Shown here in pieces: positions 1-6,382 of a stretch of 64,000 nt of DNA. The translations under genes and the position numbers were made by a program. The stretch's first letter is position 1. Every line of letters begins with the position of its first letter. The notes under the pieces were generated by a model that did not search any database, was not told the origin of the DNA, and was given only the letters and a program-made list of their open reading frames with translations. Origin of the DNA: Sphingomonas ginsenosidivorax (GTDB taxonomy: Bacteria > Pseudomonadota > Alphaproteobacteria > Sphingomonadales > Sphingomonadaceae); contig NZ_VOQR01000001.1 in NCBI RefSeq assembly GCF_007995065.1, positions 2,545,001-2,609,000 of the forward strand. The letters run 5' to 3'.

Positions 1-251
1 TGATCGCTGCTGCCGCCGGCCTGATGTCCGTCGCAGCCTGCAACAAGTCGCCTGAAGCTGCCGCTGTTGAGAACAACGCGGACATGCTGGCGGACAACAT
101 GGAAATGCAGGCCGACAACATCGACGCGATGGCGGACAACACGTCCAACGCCGCTGCTTCGGACGTTCTCGAGAACGTGGCCGACAACGTCAACGCTGCT
201 GCGGACAACGTCCGTGACCAGGCTGACGCCAAGATCGACAACATGCAGTAA
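1..251 (+). CDS. Small alanine/asparagine-rich coiled-coil lipoprotein (5' end cut by window)
   Basis: The reading frame is open from the first bases of the window, so the true start lies upstream. The first visible residues are a hydrophobic Ala/Leu run ending in a lipobox (VAAC) followed by NKS, which is the end of a lipoprotein signal peptide; the mature protein would be anchored through that Cys. The rest, about 65 residues, is built from near-heptad units with the motif ADN at about 7-residue spacing, rich in Ala, Asn, Asp and Met, and should form an acidic amphipathic coiled coil. I recognise no enzyme domain. Short helical lipoproteins such as Lpp are a structural analogy only, and there is no C-terminal Lys. 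A clear terminator follows. Confidence 0.7.
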   Translation, partial: IAAAAGLMSVAACNKSPEAAAVENNADMLADNMEMQADNIDAMADNTSNAAASDVLENVADNVNAAADNVRDQADAKIDNMQ

Positions 252-296
252 TATCGCACCAGGGTGTTCGCACCCGGTACGATTTGCATGACGAAA

Positions 297-330
297 GGGC
301 GCTCCTTCGCGGGAGTGCCCTTTTTCTTTG
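297..330 (+). terminator. Intrinsic terminator after the lipoprotein gene
   Basis: A GGGC(G)CTCC / GGAG(T)GCCC stem with a short TTCGCG-type loop is followed directly by a T-rich run. It lies 46 bases after the lipoprotein stop codon and before the tRNA gene. Confidence 0.75.
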
Positions 331-372
331 CCTTTTTCTTTGGCGGCCGCTGCGCTATCGCAGCCTCAGGTG

Positions 373-448
373 GGGCCTGTAGCTCAACGGTTAGAGCTGG
401 CCGCTCATAACGGCTAGGTTGCGGGTTCGATTCCTGCCGGGCCCACCA
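373..448 (+). tRNA. tRNA-Ile2 (anticodon CAU, lysidine type) or tRNA-Met(CAU)
   Basis: This 76-base cloverleaf has an encoded CCA end. The acceptor GGGCCTG pairs with CGGGCCC, and the anticodon loop is CTCATAA. The anticodon stem lacks the three consecutive G-C pairs of initiator tRNA. The acceptor stem has C4-G69 and C5-G68, which are known recognition pairs for TilS, and the D-loop is short, as in Ile2 tRNAs. I therefore prefer tRNA-Ile2 decoding AUA over elongator tRNA-Met. That choice is an inference; the tRNA itself is certain. Confidence 0.9.
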
Positions 449-538
449 AATTTCTCCGATCGACATGACAAGCGATCAGCGCTTGCGCGACCGCGAACCC
501 GCGGGCAGGAGGCGGCCATTCGCTTCCAGGAGTTCCCT

Positions 539-808
539 ATGTCCAGCCGCCTCGATATCGACCAAGCCAGCCTGACCGACAACGACCGCCAGAAGCAGGT
601 CGAATTCACCGGTGAGATCGACGGCGAGGACCGGGATTTCGCGGTCAAGTACGCGGTTCTGAAAGAACTGAGCGGCGACGAGCCCGAGGACGACGCGCTC
701 GAGCTGTTCGAGCGGTTCAGCGACGAGATCGTCGACATCTGCGCCGAGGCCGCGGTCGCCAAGCCCAACGCGACGTTGATCGTGATCGACGAGGGCGACC
801 TCGAATAG
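539..808 (+). CDS. Small acidic protein of unknown function
   Basis: The protein has 89 residues and starts at ATG 539, preceded by a purine-rich CCAGGAG about nine bases upstream; the open frame continues upstream into the tRNA gene, so this is the first sensible start. It is strongly acidic, with a central stretch that looks like alternating beta strands (VEFTGEID, DFAVKYAVLKEL), an acidic linker and an amphipathic helix (LFERFSDEIVDICAEAA). The layout loosely resembles the small DUF1488 family, but I cannot confirm this. There is no signal peptide or membrane segment. The gene stands alone between tRNA-Ile2 and the RidA-like gene. Confidence 0.65.
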   Translation: MSSRLDIDQASLTDNDRQKQVEFTGEIDGEDRDFAVKYAVLKELSGDEPEDDALELFERFSDEIVDICAEAAVAKPNATLIVIDEGDLE

Positions 809-1016
809 ACCTGGTCCGTCGAACGCGTGTCATCCGCGGGGCAGGCCCGTGATGACGCGCGGATGTGCGAATCCCGTTGCGCGCGGCCGAATGCTCGGCT
901 TCAATCGTGCATTCCTGACGAACCGCCCGGACGTGGATCCGGCGGGCGCCGGGCGGGGATGCTGCGACAGGCCGTCGACGGGGGGTCCCCGCGACGTCGC
1001 GTCCGGGAGATTCCGC

Positions 1017-1523
1017 ATGATCAAGACGACAGCCTTCGCCGCCTGCCTGCTCGCCACCCTTCCCGTCGCCACCCCCGCCGCCGCGCAGACCGTCGTTCGG
1101 CACGCGAACACGCCGCCCGCGCTCATCCTGCAGGGCGTGACCGTGAAGCCGGGCGCGGAAATGCTCTATCTCAGCGGCCAGCTCGCCGCGCCGATCGACC
1201 CCACCAAGACGGTCGCGCCCGCGGCGCTGACGATCGCGGACTTCGGCGATACGAAGACGCAGACGATCAGCGTGCTCAAGAAGATCAAGGCTCTGGTCGA
1301 GGCCAAGGGCTTCACAATGTCCGATATCATCAGGCTGACGGTGTTCGTCGCGGGCGATCCGAAGCTCGGCGGCAAGATGGATTTCGCGGGCATGAACGAC
1401 GCCTACAAGATGTATTTCGGGAGCGCCGAGAACCCCAACACCGTCGCACGATCGACGGTGCAGGTCGCCGCGCTGGCAGCGCCGCAGTTCCTGGTCGAGA
1501 TCGAGGCGACCGCGGCGAAGTAA
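1017..1523 (+). CDS. Exported RidA (YjgF/YER057c/UK114) family protein
   Basis: The 168-residue protein starts at ATG 1017 behind a GGGAGA ribosome-binding site; the longer frame upstream lacks one. Residues 1-24 form a signal peptide ending in ATPAAAQ, so the product should be periplasmic, whereas classical RidA enamine/imine deaminases are cytosolic. The rest covers the family fold: a ligand-pocket strand (LYLSGQLAA), a central helix (LKKIKALVEAKGF), SDIIRLTVFV, and the C-terminal segment with the conserved Arg (VARSTVQVAALAAPQFLVEIEA). Family members of this exported subgroup are usually uncharacterised, so deaminase activity is unproven. It lies 94 bases upstream of the beta-glucosidase gene on the same strand. 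Confidence 0.85.
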   Translation: MIKTTAFAACLLATLPVATPAAAQTVVRHANTPPALILQGVTVKPGAEMLYLSGQLAAPIDPTKTVAPAALTIADFGDTKTQTISVLKKIKALVEAKGFTMSDIIRLTVFVAGDPKLGGKMDFAGMNDAYKMYFGSAENPNTVARSTVQVAALAAPQFLVEIEATAAK

Positions 1524-1617
1524 GCCCCCTGCCCGCGACACCTTTGCCCCCGATACCGCGGTTGCCGTGAGCGGTGCCGGGGGCGTAACGCTCCCTGGAC
1601 ATTCCAGGAGCAGACCC

Positions 1618-3843
1618 ATGTCCCATCTCGATCGCCGCCAGGTGCTGAAAGCCAGCGCGACCATTGCCGGCCTTTCGCTGGGCGGCGCGGCCGTCGCTCA
1701 GAGCGACCGGGTCGAAAGCCTGATCGCGCAGATGACGCCCGCCGAGAAGGCGGGGCAGTTGAGCTGCTTCTCGGACCAGATCCGGCCGATCGGCGTGCCG
1801 TTCAATCCGGGGCTGGCGAACGGCGGCGCGACCGAGCAGCTCGCGCGGATCAGGACCGGTGCGATCGGGATGCTGTTCAACGGCGTCGGCTATGCAGGCG
1901 CGAAGGCCGCGCAGGATGCGGCGATGGCGACGCGGCTGAAGATCCCGCTGATCTTCGCCGGCGACGTGATCCACGGGCTGCGGACCGCCTATCCGCTGCC
2001 GATCGCCGAGGCGTGCGCGTTCGATCCCGACCTGGCGATGCGCACCGCGCGTGCCGCGGCGCTGGAAAGCACGGCGCTGGGGATCCACTGGACCTTCGCG
2101 CCGATGGTCGACGTGGCGCGCGACCAGCGCTGGGGGCGCGTCGCGGAAGGATCGGGCGAGGATCCGTATCTCGGCATCGCGCTGGCGAAGGCCCGCGTGA
2201 AGGGGTTCCAGGGCGACGATCTGCGCGATCCGACGCGGGTCGCGGCCTGCGCCAAGCATTTCGCGGCCTATGGCGCGGTGTCGGGTGGGCAGGATTACAA
2301 TTTCACCGAGATTTCGCCGGCGACGCTGAACGAGGTGCATCTGGCGCCGTTCAAGGCGTGCGTCGATGCGGGCGTCGCGACGCTGATGAGCGCGTTCAAC
2401 GATATCGACGGGGTGCCGGCGAGCGGGAACCACTGGCTGATGACCGATCTGCTCCGCGGCCAGTGGCGGTTCAGGGGGATGGTCGTCGGCGACTATACCG
2501 CGGACGAGGAGCTGGTCGCGCACGGCTATGCCGCCGATGGCCGCGATGCCGCGAAGAAGGCGTTCCTGGCAGGGATGGACATGGCGATGCAGTCCAACCT
2601 GTTCAATCTGTGGCTGCCCGACCTGGTCGCCAAGGGCGAGGTGCCGATGGCGCGGCTCGACGAGGCGGTGCGGCGCGTGCTGCAGCTGAAGGAGGCGATC
2701 GGGCTGTTCGCCGATCCCTATCGCTCGGTCAGCGCGCGGGCCGAGCGGATCAGCGTGTCGACGCCGGCGATGCTGAAGCTGTCGCGCGAGGCTGGGGCGC
2801 GGTCGATCGTGATGCTGAAGAACGAGGGTGCGCTGCTGCCGCTCAAGAAGGCGCCGGGCAGAATCGCGCTGATCGGGCCGTTCGGGGAGGACCGGCAGAA
2901 CGTCGTCGGGACCTGGGCGTTCATGGCGGATGAAACGCTCAACGTCTCGATCGCGCAGGGTTTGCGCGCGCGGGGGGTGAGCGTGACCGCGGTGGCGGGG
3001 TCGGGGATCGAGGCGCCGCTGCCGGGTGGGATCGCGGCGGCGGTGGCGGCGGCGCAGGCGGCCGACGTGGTGCTGCTCGCAATCGGCGAGTCGCAGCTGA
3101 TGTCGGGCGAGGCGCAGGCGCGGACCGAGATCGTGGTGCCCACCCCGCAGATGGCGCTGGCCGAGGCGGTGGCGGCGACGGGGAAGCCGGTGGTCGTGCT
3201 GCTGCGGCATGGTCGCGCGCTCGCGCTCCACGGCGCGGTGAAGGACGCGCCGGCGATCCTGGCGACGTGGTTCCTGGGGTCGCAGAGCGGTCATGCGATC
3301 GCGGACGTGCTGTTCGGCGACGTGAACCCGTCGGCCAAGCTGTCGGCGAGCTTTCCGAACGAGAGCGGGCAGGAGCCGTATTTCTACAACCACAAGAATA
3401 CCGGCCGGCCGGCGCCCGATACGGGGTCGCAAGAGTATAAGTCGCGGTACCGCGAGACGAAGAACGAGGCGCTGTATCCGTTCGGGTTCGGGCTGAGCTA
3501 CACCAGCTTCGCGGTATCGGCGGTGTCTGTGCCGGCCCGGATGACCGACCGGATCGAGGTGTCGGCGACGGTCACGAACACGGGCGCGCGGGACGGGGAT
3601 GCCGTGGTGCAGCTGTACATCCACGACCGGGTCGCGAGCCGGACGCGGCCGGTGCGGGAGTTGAAGGGGTTTGCGCGGGTTTCGCTGAAGGCTGGCGAAT
3701 CGAAGCCGGTGCGGTTTGCTCTGGCGCGCGAGGACCTGCGGTTCTGGGGGGATGGCGGCTGGGTGGTCGAGCCGGGGATGTTCGACCTTTGGGTCGCGAC
3801 GAGTTCGGTCGATGGCGAGAAGCAGGCGTTCGAGCTGATGTAG
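1618..3843 (+). CDS. bglX: Glycoside hydrolase family 3 beta-glucosidase, BglX-like
   Basis: The 741-residue protein starts at ATG 1618 after a CAGGAG ribosome-binding site. The N-terminus carries a twin-arginine-like signal (DRRQVLKASATIAG, then a cleavage region near AVAQ), so it is probably a periplasmic enzyme. The GH3 N-terminal barrel shows the substrate-loop motif KHFAAYGAVSGGQDYN and the nucleophile loop VVGDYTADEE, with Asp292 the likely nucleophile. The GH3 C-terminal domain follows (IALIGPFGEDRQN, LLAIGESQLMSGE), and a fibronectin-III-like domain closes the chain (about 635-735). It should hydrolyse terminal beta-linked glucose or xylose from oligosaccharides. Length matches BglX. 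A palindromic repeat separates it from the convergent modC. Confidence 0.93.
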   Translation: MSHLDRRQVLKASATIAGLSLGGAAVAQSDRVESLIAQMTPAEKAGQLSCFSDQIRPIGVPFNPGLANGGATEQLARIRTGAIGMLFNGVGYAGAKAAQDAAMATRLKIPLIFAGDVIHGLRTAYPLPIAEACAFDPDLAMRTARAAALESTALGIHWTFAPMVDVARDQRWGRVAEGSGEDPYLGIALAKARVKGFQGDDLRDPTRVAACAKHFAAYGAVSGGQDYNFTEISPATLNEVHLAPFKACVDAGVATLMSAFNDIDGVPASGNHWLMTDLLRGQWRFRGMVVGDYTADEELVAHGYAADGRDAAKKAFLAGMDMAMQSNLFNLWLPDLVAKGEVPMARLDEAVRRVLQLKEAIGLFADPYRSVSARAERISVSTPAMLKLSREAGARSIVMLKNEGALLPLKKAPGRIALIGPFGEDRQNVVGTWAFMADETLNVSIAQGLRARGVSVTAVAGSGIEAPLPGGIAAAVAAAQAADVVLLAIGESQLMSGEAQARTEIVVPTPQMALAEAVAATGKPVVVLLRHGRALALHGAVKDAPAILATWFLGSQSGHAIADVLFGDVNPSAKLSASFPNESGQEPYFYNHKNTGRPAPDTGSQEYKSRYRETKNEALYPFGFGLSYTSFAVSAVSVPARMTDRIEVSATVTNTGARDGDAVVQLYIHDRVASRTRPVRELKGFARVSLKAGESKPVRFALAREDLRFWGDGGWVVEPGMFDLWVATSSVDGEKQAFELM

Positions 3844-3848
3844 CGATT

Positions 3849-3973
3849 AATCCTCCCCCGCCAGGGGGAGGTGGCAGGCGAAGCCTGACGGAGGGGGCGG
3901 AAACGATAACACCTGCTCCGTGTCCGCCCCCTCCGTCACCTGCGGTGACACCTCCCCCTGGCGGGGGAGGATT
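3849..3973. repeat. Palindromic element, family A (copy 1)
   Basis: An imperfect palindrome of about 125 bp lies between the convergent 3' ends of the GH3 gene and modC. The outer arms begin AATCCTCCCCCGCC and end in the reverse complement. Each side contains its own hairpin: CAGGCGAAGCCTG on the left and GTCACCTGCGGTGAC on the right. Other copies are at 10016 and 32988, with variants at 37682 and 40618. It could act as a bidirectional terminator; no protein is encoded. Confidence 0.85.
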
Positions 3974-3983
3974 GCGGAGAGGG

Positions 3984-4592
3984 TTACATTCTCACGATCT
4001 GCGTGCCGATCCTTTCGGCTTCCTCGGGGTCGTGGGTCACCATCAGGATCGGCAGCTTCAGCACGTCGCGGACGTGTTCGATCGCCTGCATGACTTCCTC
4101 GCGGCGGGCGTGGTCCAGCGAGGAGAGCGGTTCGTCGAGCAGCAGGAAGCGCGGGTTGCTGAGCAGCGCGCGGCCGATCGCGACGCGTTGCGCCTCGCCG
4201 CCCGAGAGCGAGCGGGGCCAGCGGTCGAGCAGGTGCGCGATGCCGAGGAACGCGGTGCGGTCCGTCAGCTCGACGTCGTCGGCGGCACCGTAGAGCAGGT
4301 TCGCGCGGACGCGCATGTGCGGGAAGAGGCGCGCGGCCTGGAAGACGTAGCCGGCTCGGCGGCGTTCGGGGGGCAGGTCTATGCCCCCCCAGTCGCTATC
4401 GCCGAACAGAGTCTCGCCACCGACGACGATGCGGCCGGTGTCGGGACGGAGGAGCCCGGCGACCATGTTGAGCACGCTGGTCTTGCCGACGCCCGAGCGA
4501 CCGAACAGCACCGTTGCGCCCTCGCCCACCCTGGCCGCGAGCGCGACGCGGGTGTCGCCGAGCCGGCGCACCACGTCGATGTCAAAGGACAT
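3984..4592 (-). CDS. modC: Molybdate ABC transporter ATP-binding protein, short form
   Basis: This 202-residue ATPase energises the ModB permease for molybdate import. Walker A (GRSGVGKTS), the ABC signature (LSGGEAQR), Walker B (FLLLDEP) and the switch His (MVTHD) are all present. The chain stops just after the nucleotide-binding domain, so the C-terminal TOBE/MOP molybdate-sensing domain found in typical ModC of about 350 residues is absent. The start overlaps the end of modB by 11 bases, and modA precedes modB, so the three genes form one operon. The assignment to molybdate rather than sulfate rests on the neighbours. No frameshift remnant of a TOBE domain is visible before the palindrome. 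Confidence 0.88.
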   Translation of the reverse strand: MSFDIDVVRRLGDTRVALAARVGEGATVLFGRSGVGKTSVLNMVAGLLRPDTGRIVVGGETLFGDSDWGGIDLPPERRRAGYVFQAARLFPHMRVRANLLYGAADDVELTDRTAFLGIAHLLDRWPRSLSGGEAQRVAIGRALLSNPRFLLLDEPLSSLDHARREEVMQAIEHVRDVLKLPILMVTHDPEEAERIGTQIVRM

Positions 4593-5268
4593 GGAGCCCC
4601 CTGCCCACGCGCCGGGTCAGCAGTTCGGAGGCGACCAGCGCGACGAGCGACAGCGCGACCGAGATCGCGGACAGCCGCCAGACCATCGCATCGCCGCCGG
4701 GCTGTTGCAGCGCCGAATAGATGGCGAGCGGCAGGGTCTGCGTCTCGCCGGGGACGTTCGAGACGAAGGTGATCGTCGCGCCGAACTCGCCGATCGACCG
4801 CGCGAAGCCGAGCACCGCGCCCGCGAGAACGCCGGGGATGCTGAGCGGCAAAGTGATCGTCCAGAACACGCGCCACCGGCCAGCGCCGAGCGTGCGCGCG
4901 GCCTGTTCGAGCCGGCGGTCGACCGCCTCGATCGACAACCGCATCGCGCGGACCATCAGCGGCAGTGCCATGACGCCCGCCGCGATCGCCGCGCCGGTCC
5001 AGCGGAACAGCACGGTGATGCCGAAGCCCTGCAGCCAGCCGCCGACCGGGCCGTTGGGCCCGAACGCGAGCAGCAGCACCCAGCCGGTCACCACGGGCGG
5101 CACTACCAGCGGCAGGTGGATCGCGGCGTCGACCAGGATCTTGCCCGGAAACGCGACGCGCGCGAGCATCCAGGCGAGCGCGAAGGCGATCGGCAGCGTC
5201 ACCGCCATCGCCACACCGCCGACTTTCAACGACAGCGCGACGATCTCCCATTCGGCGGCGCTCAGCAT
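4582..5268 (-). CDS. modB: Molybdate ABC transporter permease
   Basis: The 228-residue membrane protein has about five hydrophobic segments. It carries the permease-ATPase coupling motif in the form EQAARTLGAGRWRVFWTITLPLSIPG (Glu-Ala-Ala...Gly...Pro-Leu; EAA loop near residues 135-160), typical of ModB/CysT permeases. It moves molybdate across the inner membrane using ModC. The ATG start at 5268 lies inside the first unit of a 17-bp tandem repeat that fills the modA-modB gap. Other ATG triplets in that repeat are out of frame or soon blocked by stops, which supports this start. Confidence 0.92.
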   Translation of the reverse strand: MLSAAEWEIVALSLKVGGVAMAVTLPIAFALAWMLARVAFPGKILVDAAIHLPLVVPPVVTGWVLLLAFGPNGPVGGWLQGFGITVLFRWTGAAIAAGVMALPLMVRAMRLSIEAVDRRLEQAARTLGAGRWRVFWTITLPLSIPGVLAGAVLGFARSIGEFGATITFVSNVPGETQTLPLAIYSALQQPGGDAMVWRLSAISVALSLVALVASELLTRRVGRGLHVL

Positions 5269-5328
5269 GTCATCGCTCTCAGCATGTCAGCGCCCTCAGC
5301 ATATCCCCGGGCTCAGCATATCAGCGTG
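5261..5328. repeat. Four tandem 17-bp units spanning modA stop and modB start
   Basis: Four head-to-tail copies of a 17-base unit beginning CTCAGCAT lie at 5261, 5278, 5295 and 5312. On the coding strand each unit reads about GCTGACATGCTGAG, so every copy brings a TGA and an ATG or ATA. The modA stop codon lies in the fourth copy and the modB start codon in the first. The array looks like a slippage expansion of an originally tight TGA/ATG junction. Confidence 0.85.
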
Positions 5329-6067
5329 CGCTGAAGCCGTAGCGGACGAAGATCGCCTTGCCCTCGCGCGAGACGAGGAAGCGGCGGAATGCCTCGCCCT
5401 GCGGGTTGGTCGACGCTTTCAGGCGCGCGACCGGATAGGTGATCGCGGGATGCGACGATTCGGGGAACACGCCGGCGATGCGGACCTTCGCCGAAGCCTT
5501 GGCGTCGGTCGCATAGACGATGCCGAGCGGGGCGGCGCCGCGCTCGACCAGGGCGAGCGTCGCACGGACATTCTCGGCACGGACGACTTTGGGGGCGACC
5601 CGGGCCCAGACGCCGAGCTTTTCGAGCGCCTGCTGGCCATATTTGCCGGCGGGCACGGGGGTGTCGGCCATTGCCAGCGGGCCGGTGGTCAGCACGCGGG
5701 CGAGCGCGGCGGGCGGACGCACGGGGATGCGGACCTTGCTGCCCGCGGGGGCGGCGACGACGAGGCGGTTGCCGAGGAAGGTAACGCGGGTGCTGGCGAC
5801 GATCAGGCTCTTGCTGGCGAGGTCGTTCATCCAGTCCTCGTCCGCCGAGACGAACAGGTCGGCGGTCGCCCCGGCCTCGACCTGGCGGGCGAGCGCGGAC
5901 GAGGCGGCGAACGAGATGACCGGCTTGGGGTGCCCCTTCTTCGCCCAGGCGGCGGCGGCGGCGGTCATCGATTCCTGCAGCGATGCGGCCGCGAGGACCA
6001 GCGGTGCCTGCTGCGCGGTGGCGGCGGTCGGCAGCGCGAGGAGGAGCGCGTAGGGGAGGAATTTCAT
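5321..6067 (-). CDS. modA: Molybdate-binding periplasmic protein
   Basis: The 248-residue protein is the substrate-binding component of the molybdate transporter. Residues 1-18 (MKFLPYALLLALPTAATA) are a cleavable signal peptide. The mature N-terminus LVLAAASLQESM, followed by SFAASSALARQVEAGATADLFVSAD, is the standard ModA ligand-site pattern, with Ser and backbone contacts to the oxyanion. Near the C-terminus YPVARLKASTNPQGEAFRRFL is also typical of the family. It is the first gene of modABC. A dyad and a TTGAC box lie just upstream of the start and may carry its promoter. Confidence 0.94.
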   Translation of the reverse strand: MKFLPYALLLALPTAATAQQAPLVLAAASLQESMTAAAAAWAKKGHPKPVISFAASSALARQVEAGATADLFVSADEDWMNDLASKSLIVASTRVTFLGNRLVVAAPAGSKVRIPVRPPAALARVLTTGPLAMADTPVPAGKYGQQALEKLGVWARVAPKVVRAENVRATLALVERGAAPLGIVYATDAKASAKVRIAGVFPESSHPAITYPVARLKASTNPQGEAFRRFLVSREGKAIFVRYGFSAR

Positions 6068-6082
6068 GGCTGGCCCTCGATC

Positions 6083-6115
6083 GGGATGTCGATATCCCGC
6101 GATATATAGTCAACG
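6083..6115 (-). promoter_or_regulatory. Candidate promoter/operator of modABC
   Basis: Reading towards modA there is a TTGACT box (complement of 6110-6115), followed by a perfect 6-bp dyad CGGGAT-6 nt-ATCCCG (6083-6100) that would cover the -10 region. The dyad ends 16 bases before the modA start codon. This arrangement suits repression by a molybdate sensor such as ModE, but the sequence is not a clear match to a known Mo-box, so the regulator is unknown. Confidence 0.35.
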
Positions 6116-6206
6116 CGGGGAAAGGCCAGCGGGTGGCGCGCGGCGGTCGTGGAAAGTCGTAAAAGACACGGCGGAGGGGGGTGTTTTCCGGCGAATATCG
6201 TGCGCC

Positions 6207-6306
6207 ACCCCGGCGGAGGCCGGGGCCCAGTTTGGGGACGATCGCGTCGGAGCGCGGCTCTCCGTTACCACGACCTTCCCAACTGGGCCCCGGCCTTCGC
6301 CGGGGT
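6207..6306. repeat. Palindromic element, family B (copy 1)
   Basis: The 100-bp element has arms ACCCCGGCGGAGGCCGGGG and CCCCGGCCTTCGCCGGGGT, each itself a hairpin. Its internal segment contains CCGTTACCACGACCTTCCCA, a signature shared with the copies at 34570, 43776, 43952 and 53003. It lies in the 315-base gap between modA and the large glycosyltransferase gene. Apart from this element and the modA promoter region I see nothing in that gap. Confidence 0.85.
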
Positions 6307-6382
6307 AGTGAGGGACTGTGGTGGCGGGTGGAGGGCACTTGGTCCGACGCTGGCAATCGCGCGGGTGTAGAACAATGGTTTC

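Noticed and set aside
67..291. Thr/Arg-rich frame overlapping the lipoprotein gene
   Set aside because: Frame-shifted reading of the ADN repeats; the other frame has a lipobox and a stop before a terminator.
6068..6206. Possible Moco riboswitch upstream of modA
   Set aside because: The leader is short (about 40 bases to the putative promoter) and shows only one small dyad, not the multi-stem Moco aptamer.
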